Part shown: piece after piece, positions 9,350 through 16,824 of the stretch
Position numbering within the stretch: the first letter of the stretch is position 1
Layout: every line of letters begins with the position of its first letter
Assembly (NCBI GenBank): GCA_049840515.1
Contig: JASGKW010000011.1
Coordinates: 62,001-126,000 of the forward strand
Direction of reading: 5' to 3'
DNA length: 64,000 bases
From: Muricomes sp049840515
GTDB lineage: Bacteria > Bacillota > Clostridia > Lachnospirales > Lachnospiraceae
Made by a program: the position numbers and the translations under genes
The notes under the pieces: generated by a model
Seen by the model: only the letters and a program-made list of their open reading frames with translations
Told to the model about the DNA's origin: nothing
Database searches by the model: none

Positions 9350-10035
9350 ATGGTGTGACGATGAAGTACAGAGATTCTCTTGGAAAAAGTTTTACAGCAT
9401 TGAGGGATATTTCTTTTGTTTGGCCACAAGGTCAAAATATTAGCCTGATTGGAGAAAGTGGATCTGGCAAGAGTACATTGGCCAGATTGCTTATAGGTAT
9501 AGAAACACCTACAAAGGGGCGTATTCTTTGGAATGAGGATAATATAGATGCATGGAGTTATAACGTATGGAGAATAAAACGTACGAAAATTCAAGCGGTT
9601 TTTCAGGATTCTTATGGGTCACTGAATAAAAGGCTTTCTGTATATAGAAACATGGAAGAAGCTCTACTAAATTTAACATCGCTTAAAAAAGGAGAGCGTA
9701 AACAACGGATTGATGAGTTAATAGCACTTACAGGGACAGACAGAGCGCTATTAGAAACACCAGTCAGAAATTTATCAGGAGGTGAACAACGACGTGTATC
9801 CTTGTTAAGAGCTTTGTCCATTCGTCCCGACTATTTAATTTTAGATGAGATAACAAGTGGACTGGATTTGATTTCACAAAAGTCAATTACAGAGGTACTA
9901 AAGAAATTTCATCAAGAATACAAATGCAGCTATATGCTCATTACCCATGATATGAAATTCGCATATAGTCTATCTGAAAAGATTTACGAACTATGCGAAG
10001 GACAGATCGTGCAAATCGGTAAATTGAAAAAATAA
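9325..10035 (+). CDS. Nickel/peptide-type ABC transporter ATPase 2 (NikE/DppF-like)
   Basis: A 236-residue ATPase. The GTG start at 9325 follows GAGAGGAGG closely; a second GTG at 9331 is also possible. Motifs: Walker A GESGSGKST, Q-loop in AVFQDSYGSLNKR, signature LSGGEQRRVSLLRAL, Walker B ILDEITSGLD, switch His in LITHDMKF. Compared with DppF/OppF it lacks the C-terminal extension with the iron-sulphur or substrate-specificity segment, as is common in NikE-like proteins. It completes the two-permease, two-ATPase core and the binding-protein gene follows after 25 nt. Confidence 0.87.
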   Translation: MDVEQITVDGVTMKYRDSLGKSFTALRDISFVWPQGQNISLIGESGSGKSTLARLLIGIETPTKGRILWNEDNIDAWSYNVWRIKRTKIQAVFQDSYGSLNKRLSVYRNMEEALLNLTSLKKGERKQRIDELIALTGTDRALLETPVRNLSGGEQRRVSLLRALSIRPDYLILDEITSGLDLISQKSITEVLKKFHQEYKCSYMLITHDMKFAYSLSEKIYELCEGQIVQIGKLKK

Positions 10036-10060
10036 AATACAAAAAAGGAAAGGAAAAATT

Positions 10061-11692
10061 ATGAAAAATCTAAAATTATTTCACACAAAATCATTCATGT
10101 CGTTTATGACTTTATTTCTTACTATGGCTATTCTACTGACTGCATGCAGTAGTCCTACACAAAATGGAGATAACAGTCAAGACAATCAAGAATCAAATAA
10201 GAAAACACTAACAATGGCAATTGCTGCTGAAACAACAACCCTTTCCACGCTCTATATGGTAAATGATAATTACAGCACTGCTCAGCTTGTTTATGAGAAT
10301 TTAGTTAATTTCCATAATGGACAAGTTGTACCTGGATTGGCAGAAAGTTGGGAATATAACGAAGATCAAACCGAACTTACATTTCATCTAAGAAAGGATG
10401 TTCAGTTCCATAACGGCACTCCATTTACCGCAGAGGTAGTCAAAAAGAATTTAGAGCATAAACACTCCAATCCTGCTTTCTATTCACTGAAAGGTATTAC
10501 CGACATCACAGATATGCAGGTTATTGATGAACATACCTTGAAAATCACATTCTCTCACCCATTTTATGCATATCTTCAAGACTTCTGCTGGCCTGATGTA
10601 AATCCTATCGTGGCAGAAGAACTATTGATTGAGGGTGACTTTCAAACGGTTGCAGGAGTTATTGGCACTGGTCCATATATCTATGATGAAATTGTACCGG
10701 GACAATATACCCGATTTGTAAGGAATGAAAACTATTGGGGTGAAAAACCGGATTTTGAGGAAGTCATTGTAAAATATATTCCTGACTCTAATTCCAGAAT
10801 TCAAGCTCTTAAAACCGGCGAAATTGATATGATTTTTGGCAGCGCACTGATTAGTTATGATGAATATGAGCAAATTATTAAATTAGATGGTATTGAGGGA
10901 CAGGTTGCAGAGGCAGATACTCGTGTCAGAGATATTACCTTAAATGCATCCCGCCCTCTAATGAATGATCTTAATGTAAGAAAAGCTATTGCTTATGCAA
11001 TCAACAAAGAGGAAATAACGGAAACTATTTTTTCAGGCTATGAACCCCCAGCGGATATTCCTGCTACTCATGATACACCGTATGCGGATATAGAGCTTGA
11101 TGTCAAATTCTCCTATGATCCAGACAAGGCAGCAGCATTGTTAGAAGAATCAGGTTGGATTCTCAATGAAAAAACAGGCATTCGTGAAAAAGACGGGCAG
11201 CCCCTTAGTCTTGTAATGACTATGGAGGAATTATTTGATGCTGGTACAAAGCCAGTAGCCAATATTCTGAAAAGCCAGATGCAAAAGGTTGGTATTGATT
11301 TAAACATTAAAGGGCAGGAACAGATGCAATGGTATGCTGATTACCTTGCCGGAGACTTTGATATTACATTATGGCATACACAAGCAGCCTTTGCATCTCC
11401 ACATACATGGTTTACACCAATGGATACAATGTATCCTCAAACTGCCTCATTAAAAGGATTAGATGATGCTGATGAGTTCTTTGAAGTAATCAATAAACTG
11501 GTGAATATGACAGATGATGACGAGATCAGAGAAACTTACACATATCTTTTTAATTATAATCTTGGCAATGTAATTGATATTCCGCTGACATATCAAAAAG
11601 ACATGATTGTCTACAATTCAGAAAAGATTGCAGGATATACGTTTACAAGAGTTCCTTACTTCTTCGATATCCTATCCTTAGAGGCTAAGTAA
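10061..11692 (+). CDS. Extracellular solute-binding lipoprotein (family 5, NikA/OppA-like)
   Basis: A 543-residue lipoprotein. The N-terminal signal (about residues 1-28) ends in the lipobox LLTAC, with Cys29 as the lipidation site, followed by a Ser/Asn/Gln-rich linker. The mature part matches bacterial extracellular solute-binding family 5: VYENLVNF, VPGLAESWEYNEDQTELTFHLR near residues 80-115, DLNVRKAIAYAINKEEI around 305. The start follows GGAAAGGAAAAATT. As the last gene of the operon it would capture the substrate at the cell surface and deliver it to the two permeases. Family 5 proteins bind peptides, nickel complexes, opines or haem; the metal-chelate option is favoured only by the neighbouring exporter pair. 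Confidence 0.87.
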   Translation: MKNLKLFHTKSFMSFMTLFLTMAILLTACSSPTQNGDNSQDNQESNKKTLTMAIAAETTTLSTLYMVNDNYSTAQLVYENLVNFHNGQVVPGLAESWEYNEDQTELTFHLRKDVQFHNGTPFTAEVVKKNLEHKHSNPAFYSLKGITDITDMQVIDEHTLKITFSHPFYAYLQDFCWPDVNPIVAEELLIEGDFQTVAGVIGTGPYIYDEIVPGQYTRFVRNENYWGEKPDFEEVIVKYIPDSNSRIQALKTGEIDMIFGSALISYDEYEQIIKLDGIEGQVAEADTRVRDITLNASRPLMNDLNVRKAIAYAINKEEITETIFSGYEPPADIPATHDTPYADIELDVKFSYDPDKAAALLEESGWILNEKTGIREKDGQPLSLVMTMEELFDAGTKPVANILKSQMQKVGIDLNIKGQEQMQWYADYLAGDFDITLWHTQAAFASPHTWFTPMDTMYPQTASLKGLDDADEFFEVINKLVNMTDDDEIRETYTYLFNYNLGNVIDIPLTYQKDMIVYNSEKIAGYTFTRVPYFFDILSLEAK

Positions 11693-11999
11693 GAAATCAC
11701 AATATTAGGGTTTCCTGCACTGTGCTTTACTGATGCCGAGCATATGTGAAAGTGTAAATGCCGGAATGACTGGAGAAAAGAAGCCAGCGGCGGAACTGGT
11801 CAGTACGCTGACAAAGCTGCAAAGATTTTGTTTTGCATAATTATTCTCCTGTATGATAATCTGCCGGAAGCTGGGCGCGAAAATACAAAAAATGACTCCT
11901 GCAAATAAACCTGAAAAGGCTTGTTTGCAGGAGTCATTAGCTATGAGCAGTTTAAGGAGAACAGCTGAATTTTTTGTAAAACTTATTTTGACTATTTTG
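11693..11999. other. Intergenic stretch with relics of a second fluoride-responsive gene
   Basis: No intact gene. On the minus strand it holds, in order, a degenerate fluoride-type aptamer, a terminator hairpin, a ribosome binding site AGGAG with ATG at 11838, and a very short reading frame (11800-11838, 12 codons: MQNKIFAALSAY) after which a hydrophobic frame continues in another phase (FVSVLTSSAAGFFSPVIPAF...). The arrangement looks like a riboswitch-controlled membrane protein gene that has lost its body. Confidence 0.45.
11890..11972 (-). promoter_or_regulatory. Degenerate fluoride-type riboswitch with terminator
   Basis: Read on the minus strand, GTTCTCC-TTAAAC, a small hairpin, then TAATGACTCCTGC parallels the crcB leader (GTTCACC-TTAAAC ... 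TGATGACTCCTAC). The 5' arm GGNGATGG is missing, so the aptamer is incomplete. A perfect 15-bp stem (11923-11937 with 11890-11904) followed by TTTTTTG on the minus strand is a strong terminator that now ends crcB transcription. Confidence 0.6.
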
Positions 12000-12009
12000 G
12001 TCTTTCATA

Positions 12010-12396
12010 TCAAAAAATAAAATGGGATAAGGATTTTCCCCCGACCACGCCCAATAAACTGAGACCAAGGTTCAGCACAACATTAATGAACGCAAGAAAG
12101 TAGCTGCCATTGGAAAAAAATGTTACAGTTTCATAGCTGAAAGTGGAGAAAGTAGTCAGCCCTCCCATAATACCCGTGGTCAAAAAAAGTCTCATATTAG
12201 GCGAAATAAAATCTGTGAATGAAGAAAGTTCAAAAATAAATCCAATCAGTATGCCACCAACGACATTTACAATCAGTGTACCATATGCGAATTGTCCGCC
12301 AAAAACATTGGATGAACCTTTTGATATGACATAGCGAAGAATTGAACCAATAAATCCACCTATTCCAACAAATAATATTTTTTGTATATCAATCAC
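12010..12396 (-). CDS. crcB: Fluoride channel CrcB/FluC
   Basis: A 128-residue four-helix membrane protein of the CrcB/FluC family, which exports fluoride as a dual-topology dimer. Diagnostic segments: GGFIGSILRYVIS near residues 13-25, GTLIVNVVGGILIGF near 39-53 with the pore Asn, and GIMGGLTTFSTFSYET near 74-89 with the TTFSTF phenylalanine track. Length is normal and no residue of the pore track appears lost. It is preceded by AAAGGAGGTGATTGAT and by a fluoride riboswitch, so expression should rise when fluoride accumulates. Only one intact copy is present, which suffices if it homodimerises; the decayed leader downstream hints that a second fluoride gene was once adjacent. Confidence 0.95.
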   Translation of the reverse strand: MIDIQKILFVGIGGFIGSILRYVISKGSSNVFGGQFAYGTLIVNVVGGILIGFIFELSSFTDFISPNMRLFLTTGIMGGLTTFSTFSYETVTFFSNGSYFLAFINVVLNLGLSLLGVVGGKSLSHFIF

Positions 12397-12404
12397 CTCC
12401 TTTA

Positions 12405-12490
12405 TACAGCAAATGACCCCTACTTTTAATATGGCAAAAAGTAGGAGTCATCAGCATTATGCGTTTAAGGTGAACTCCATCACCTGTAAA
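12405..12490 (-). promoter_or_regulatory. Fluoride riboswitch (crcB motif) upstream of crcB
   Basis: On the minus strand the leader reads GGTGATGGAGTTCACC (12484-12469), TTAAAC, a short GCAT/ATGC hairpin, then CTGATGACTCCTAC (12454-12441). These are the conserved blocks of the crcB motif. The 3' block is also the left arm of a hairpin (12451-12437 with 12427-12413), so ligand binding and hairpin formation compete. Downstream lies the crcB ribosome binding site. Confidence 0.88.
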
Positions 12491-12510
12491 TAAACTTAAT
12501 CATGGATATA

Positions 12511-12538
12511 ATTATACTGCAACTTGGGATATTTGCAA
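12511..12538 (-). promoter_or_regulatory. crcB promoter
   Basis: Minus strand TTGCAA (12538-12533), 16-bp spacer, TATAAT (12516-12511). Transcription would begin near 12504 and include the whole fluoride riboswitch. It diverges from the DUF190 promoter at 12600-12628. Confidence 0.65.
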
Positions 12539-12599
12539 GCACGAAAGGAAAAATTTCATCATCATTTTTTGTGATTTCATTATAAGTCACTATAACTGC

Positions 12600-12628
12600 T
12601 TGATTTTTTATTTCTACCATCATATAAT
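12600..12628 (+). promoter_or_regulatory. DUF190 promoter
   Basis: TTGATT (12600-12605), 17-bp spacer and TATAAT (12623-12628). The expected transcript start near 12635 falls just before the structured leader element at 12640. Confidence 0.7.
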
Positions 12629-12635
12629 AAAGCTA

Positions 12636-12722
12636 AGATAAAAACGAAGTTTTTCCAAGATGTGAGACTAAACCGCTGAGGAGCTGATGACTTTTGCTTG
12701 AGGCAGATTCGTCGGTTTTTTT
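12636..12722 (+). promoter_or_regulatory. Structured leader with terminator, variant fluoride-type riboswitch candidate
   Basis: Hairpin AAAAA-CGAAG-TTTTT (12640-12654), then CCAAGATG, AAACCGC and AGCTGATGACTT, and finally a terminator in which CTGATGA pairs with TCGTCGG before seven or more T. The CTGATGAC block is shared with the crcB riboswitch, but an extra segment of about 14 nt separates the first hairpin from AAAC. The element at 13421-13504 has the same layout. Location before a DUF190 gene next to crcB supports fluoride sensing; a different ligand is possible. Confidence 0.5.
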
Positions 12723-12764
12723 GCATTGGCAGATTTGGCAGTTTAGTAGAAAGAGGGTGGTCTT

Positions 12765-13394
12765 TTGGGTAAATGCGTTATGAGAATTGTCATCAATGAG
12801 GAACGTAAAAAAAATGAAGCCACGTATGAAGACATCATTCAGTACCTTTGGCAGAATGGTGTACCAGGAGCTACTGCATTTCGAAGTACTGCCAGTATTG
12901 ATGATAAGGAGCAGCTGCATTCTAAATTACTGGAAGATGTCTATTTCAATGACCTGGCAATTATTATCGAATCCGTAATGGAGTGGTCTATGGCGGATTC
13001 CTTGACAGAGTCCTTGAAAATACTGGTTGGCAAAGGTCAGATCAGTTTTTACGATGAGAAGGAAAGAGATGAAAATATGGATTTGATGTATGATATTCGG
13101 ATTTATACACAGGAACATGCGGTCATATTTAAACAAAATGAATACGAAAAAGTGCTGAATGCGCTGAAAGAATCAGGGGTAAAGTGGGCGACTGTTTCAA
13201 AGGGAATCGCAGGCTATGGAGAAAACCATAAAAAGATCCATCAGAAGATGTTTTCTCTCAGCATAAACGAACCGATTCTGATTGAGTGTCTGACTACAGA
13301 AGCCCGCCTTAAGGAGGTTCTGGACAAAATAAATGGAATCATTACGGAAGGAACAATCTGCACGATTCCGGTTCAGGTATATATTGATAAGTAG
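12765..13394 (+). CDS. Tandem DUF190 protein of the fluoride locus
   Basis: A 209-residue cytosolic protein made of two DUF190 (PF02641-type) domains, about residues 6-100 and 107-209. Each has the beta strand/helix start (IVINEERKKNEATYEDIIQYL; IRIYTQEHAVIFKQNEYEKVLNAL) and a GVPGATAFR or GVKWATVSKGIAGYG turn. DUF190 has a PII-like ferredoxin fold and is often linked to crcB; its role is not established, and nucleotide or ion sensing is only a guess. The TTG start at 12765 is preferred because AGGGTGG lies 6 nt upstream, while ATG 12780 lacks such a site. The first domain has lost part of the glycine-rich turn kept by the second, suggesting division of labour. A terminator-bearing leader precedes it. 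Confidence 0.8.
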   Translation: MGKCVMRIVINEERKKNEATYEDIIQYLWQNGVPGATAFRSTASIDDKEQLHSKLLEDVYFNDLAIIIESVMEWSMADSLTESLKILVGKGQISFYDEKERDENMDLMYDIRIYTQEHAVIFKQNEYEKVLNALKESGVKWATVSKGIAGYGENHKKIHQKMFSLSINEPILIECLTTEARLKEVLDKINGIITEGTICTIPVQVYIDK

Positions 13395-13420
13395 GAAACG
13401 TTGATAAAAATAAAGCATAC

Positions 13421-13504
13421 GGGAATGAGGTTCCCTCAAGGTGATAATCGAAACAGCGAAAGGCTGATGACTTCTATCTGAATTAGGAGCGTCGGCCTTT
13501 TGAT
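13421..13504 (+). promoter_or_regulatory. Second structured element with terminator, paralogous to 12636-12722
   Basis: Hairpin GGGAA-TGAGG-TTCCC (13421-13435), TCAAGGTG, GAAACAGC, GGCTGATGACTT, then a terminator pairing GGCTGATG (13462-13469) with CGTCGGCC (13490-13497) before TTTTG. The first stem differs from the upstream element by compensating changes, which argues for selected RNA structure. I see no promoter directly upstream, so it likely acts on read-through from the DUF190 gene, gating the amine oxidase gene or simply ending the transcript. Confidence 0.5.
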
Positions 13505-13616
13505 ATATAGAAAGCATATGTAAATGAAAAAAATCACATTGTCAAACTACTACAAGTATATTTTTTTAATCCAGATAATACATTTACAAGAAGAGGTTTA
13601 TGAAGGGCATCTGTAT

Positions 13617-15299
13617 ATGTCTGATCAAACAGTTAATTATGCGACGAATCCAAGTGATTCCACAAGATATGAGATATTAAGAAATGCTTTTACAAACGCC
13701 GGACGGCCGCAGGATTTTGAAAATGTAGTTGAATTATTGAATCCCCCGCCTGATATTACTTCCTATGCTACTCCTGGAGCGCATAAAAAGCTTAAAATAG
13801 GTATAATCGGTGCAGGTCTGGCAGGTTTATCCGCTGCCTTTGAGTTGAGGAAGATTGGAGCGGAAATCACACTGTATGATGCTATGGCAGACCGTATAGG
13901 AGGAAGGGTATATACATATTATTTTGATCAAAGCAGGCGGTATTACGGGGAATTTGGCCCTATGAGGATTCCAGTCTCCCATGGTACAACCTGGCATTAT
14001 ATAAATTTGTTGCATTTAAATACCATTTCGCTTACTTCCCCTTTTTCTAACAATTTTATTTATGTTCATGATACCAGAATACGGAGAGAGCGTGACGGGA
14101 GTAATATAAAGAAATATTTATATCCTTTATTTAATCTTACTGATTATGAAAAGTCTTTGTCATGGCCTGAGTTAAATGATTATGCTTTTGATTCCGCTCT
14201 GCTAAGCCTTTCACCTGATACCCGGAGAGAATTGCTGCAGATTCTGCCGGCGTATTCACCGGATTACTCAGTTTATTTAAACAACAGTATCAGGGGGATG
14301 CTGGAGATGCGCGGGTTAAGTCAGGATGCCATAAATTTAATAGGCAGTACGGACCCTCTGACCGGAGGTCTTATCAATACTAGTTACGGTGAATCCATTC
14401 AGGAGTTATATTCCATGGATTTTTTGAATACTTACCGGATAGAGGGCGGTATGGTTAACCTCCCTTGTGCTTTTTATAATTCTCTTATCTCCCACAGACC
14501 GAAAGAATATGACATTGCTCCGGATTTGCTTGGTAATGTTAATATCAATCTTGGCCATAATATAACGGGTATTTATCAAAAGTCCCCTGGAAGTAAAGTT
14601 ATTCTAAAATATAATAATAGCTGCAGGACAAATATGTATGAAGAATTTGATTATGTCATCTGCGCCATTCCGTTTTCTACCTTGCGGGAAGTGGACATAA
14701 AACCATTTTTCAGCAATCAGAAAATGCAGGCCATCCGGGAATTATTTTATACGGATTCCTTAAAAGCTGCCTTTTTCTGTAATCGCCGTTTTTGGGAGGA
14801 AAATACATCATATGGAGATATGAATGGAGGTATTTCTTTTACAGATTTGCCGATTCAGTCCATTCTATATCCCTCAGACCATATCCATTGTGAGGAGCCT
14901 TCTTCATGCTCGCCATTTGAGCCAGGCGTATTAACTTCTTCCTATAATGTAAATCAGGATTCTGTGCGGGTTGCGAATCAAAGCAAAAGAGGGCAGTTTA
15001 TGCTGATTAAGAGAAATGTGGAAGAGGTTCATGGACTGCCGGAAAATTTCTTGGATTCTATTGTGGAATGCTATAAAACTGTAGATTGGAACCAGCAGCA
15101 GTGGTTTCGGGGAGCATTTGCCATAAATCTTCCAGGTCAAAAGATAAATTTTGCCCATGCTATCCTTGAACCAGAATATAATAACCGTGTGTTTTTTGCC
15201 GGAGAACATACTTCCGTAAAGCATGGCTGGATGCAGGGGGCTTTATATAGCGGTATGCTGGCAGCAAATACACTGGCGATGAATCTGAGGCGATATTAA
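13617..15299 (+). CDS. Flavin-dependent amine oxidase family protein
   Basis: A FAD enzyme of the monoamine/L-amino acid oxidase superfamily. The dinucleotide-binding motif GAGLAGLSAAFELRKIGAEITLYDA begins about 62 residues in, followed by the RIGGRVYTY motif; near the C-terminus VFFAGEHTSVKHGWMQGALYSG closes the FAD site. From ATG 13617 the protein has 560 residues; an in-frame ATG at 13524 would add a 31-residue hydrophobic leader but neither start has an ideal ribosome binding site (AAGGGC precedes 13617). It would oxidise an amine or amino acid to an imine with transfer of electrons to oxygen or another acceptor; the substrate is unknown. It lies downstream of the second RNA element of the fluoride locus, and a terminator follows. 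Confidence 0.8.
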   Translation: MSDQTVNYATNPSDSTRYEILRNAFTNAGRPQDFENVVELLNPPPDITSYATPGAHKKLKIGIIGAGLAGLSAAFELRKIGAEITLYDAMADRIGGRVYTYYFDQSRRYYGEFGPMRIPVSHGTTWHYINLLHLNTISLTSPFSNNFIYVHDTRIRRERDGSNIKKYLYPLFNLTDYEKSLSWPELNDYAFDSALLSLSPDTRRELLQILPAYSPDYSVYLNNSIRGMLEMRGLSQDAINLIGSTDPLTGGLINTSYGESIQELYSMDFLNTYRIEGGMVNLPCAFYNSLISHRPKEYDIAPDLLGNVNINLGHNITGIYQKSPGSKVILKYNNSCRTNMYEEFDYVICAIPFSTLREVDIKPFFSNQKMQAIRELFYTDSLKAAFFCNRRFWEENTSYGDMNGGISFTDLPIQSILYPSDHIHCEEPSSCSPFEPGVLTSSYNVNQDSVRVANQSKRGQFMLIKRNVEEVHGLPENFLDSIVECYKTVDWNQQQWFRGAFAINLPGQKINFAHAILEPEYNNRVFFAGEHTSVKHGWMQGALYSGMLAANTLAMNLRRY

Positions 15300-15360
15300 T
15301 CATGCTCCAACCAAGGAAAATATCTTGTCTCTCCACTTGTTATTTGTTATAATATATACC

Positions 15361-15406
15361 TATTGAACCACTAAAGTTTAAGAAGGTAAACTTATTGAAC
15401 CACTAA
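15361..15406. repeat. Short direct repeat
   Basis: TATTGAACCACTAA occurs at 15361-15374 and 15393-15406, 32 bp apart, in the non-coding stretch between the amine oxidase and the GGDEF gene. Function unknown. Confidence 0.5.
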
Positions 15407-15429
15407 TGTCCAGTAAGATATCTTACTTT

Positions 15430-15470
15430 AACAGCATTCCCGCAGGTTTGGAATGCTGTTTATTATATTT
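15430..15470 (+). terminator. Terminator after amine oxidase gene
   Basis: AACAGCATTCC (15430-15440) pairs perfectly with GGAATGCTGTT (15450-15460), 9-nt loop, followed by TATTATATTT. Confidence 0.7.
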
Positions 15471-15582
15471 GGACAAAGAGCAAAATGAGTTTGGGAAGTA
15501 TAGCAGCACGCTTGCTCCAGGCCTGTCAGTGTGAAGACAGAACAAGCTGCTTTTGGAGAAACACTTTAAGAAGGTGAGGAGT

Positions 15583-16512
15583 ATGGAATTTCAATTTGAG
15601 GAGAAGCACTATCAATTATTGTTTGAAAACTGCATGGATGCCATATTATTAACATCAGTGTCTGGTGAAATATACCGTGCGAATCCAGCGGCCTGTAAGC
15701 TGTTTGGAAAAACCGAGGAAGAACTGTGCAAAGGCGGCCGCGCCGCTATTATTGATTTGGGTGATCCTAAGGTAGTGCTTTCCATGAGGGAGAGAAAGAA
15801 GACTGGGTCAGTCAGGTCAGAGCTGACATTTATTAAAGCTGACGGGAGTAAATTTTTGGCAGAATGTACATCAGCAATGTTCCAGGATGAAAGGGGCGTA
15901 GTCCTTACGGCAATGACCTTCCGTGATATTACTTCTTTCAGACAGAGGGAAGAAGATTTAATCAGGAGTCAGGAAGAGATGGTTTTTCTTGCCACCTATG
16001 ATTATCTGACCGGTGCTTTTAACAGGGGCAGTTTTATCCAAAAGCTGAATGCAGATATAGATGATGTGCGTTTTAAAAAGACTGCAATCTCCCTGCTTTT
16101 AGTTGACATAGATTATTTCAAGCAAATCAATGACAGATATGGCCATCCGGGCGGGGATATTATCCTTAAGCGCTTTGTGGAGTGTGTGCATACAAAGCTG
16201 GATGAGCACGATTATATTGGCAGGCTTGGCGGAGATGAGTTTGTAATATGTCTCTCAGATACAACTCTGTCTGATGCGGCAGACAGGGCTGAACAGATAA
16301 GAACCGCAGTGGAAGCTTTAAATATTTATTTCAATTTACACCTGATTAAGATTACGATTAGTGTTGGAGTCGTTCAATACGAGATGAAAATGCCTATGGA
16401 CGCAGACACTTTTATTTCAAAGGCAGATAATTATTTGTACCAGGCAAAAACAAATAGAAATTGTGTAGTGAGTGAAAGACAGAGAAATGAGAAAACTATA
16501 AAATCTGTATGA
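15583..16512 (+). CDS. PAS-GGDEF diguanylate cyclase
   Basis: A soluble 309-residue protein. ATG 15583 is chosen over TTG 15553 because AAGGTGAGGAG lies just upstream. Residues about 10-125 form a PAS sensor (YQLLFENCMDAILLTSVSGEIYRANPAACKLFG), and about 140-300 a GGDEF domain beginning ATYDYLTGAFNRGSF with the active site RLGGDEF. The intact GGDEF motif predicts synthesis of cyclic di-GMP from two GTP. The inhibitory site RxxD, four residues before the active-site Arg, is replaced by DEHD, so product feedback inhibition is probably lost. No partner genes are adjacent; the ligand sensed by the PAS domain is unknown. Confidence 0.88.
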   Translation: MEFQFEEKHYQLLFENCMDAILLTSVSGEIYRANPAACKLFGKTEEELCKGGRAAIIDLGDPKVVLSMRERKKTGSVRSELTFIKADGSKFLAECTSAMFQDERGVVLTAMTFRDITSFRQREEDLIRSQEEMVFLATYDYLTGAFNRGSFIQKLNADIDDVRFKKTAISLLLVDIDYFKQINDRYGHPGGDIILKRFVECVHTKLDEHDYIGRLGGDEFVICLSDTTLSDAADRAEQIRTAVEALNIYFNLHLIKITISVGVVQYEMKMPMDADTFISKADNYLYQAKTNRNCVVSERQRNEKTIKSV

Positions 16513-16526
16513 GATAAGAAAGCATA

Positions 16527-16553
16527 CTTCTTGAACTGCTAACGTTCAAGAAG
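16527..16553. repeat. Perfect 10-bp inverted repeat
   Basis: CTTCTTGAAC (16527-16536) and GTTCAAGAAG (16544-16553) with a 7-nt loop, just after the GGDEF gene. No T-run follows, so it may be an operator or mRNA-stabilising hairpin. The rest of 16554-16770 holds nothing I can identify. Confidence 0.5.
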
Positions 16554-16771
16554 GTGTTAGATATTTTCATATTAAACCACTTTATTATTTAATAATTTTT
16601 GACTATGCTATTGATATGATACACTTATTGAGATATAATATTATTAAACTAATTCGTATCAATTGAGATTGATTACAATATAAATATACAAGATACATAA
16701 AATGCAGACAAGCCATTGATATGAGAGATAAGTTATGATACAGGTAGAATGGCAAAGTCAAATATGTGCGC

Positions 16772-16820
16772 TGCGGGAGCATTAAAACACCCGTAAATAT
16801 ATAAAACAAAGAAAGGAGAA
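16772..16820 (+). promoter_or_regulatory. Possible preQ1-I-like riboswitch
   Basis: TGCGGG (16772-16777) pairs with CCCGTA (16790-16795) around the loop AGCATTAAAACA, followed by an A-rich tail and AAAACAAAGAAAGGAG, which includes the ribosome binding site of the QueD-like gene. Small hairpin, A-rich tail and overlap with the ribosome binding site resemble preQ1-I switches, but the pseudoknot pairing is not clear to me. Confidence 0.35.
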
Positions 16821-16824
16821 TGAT

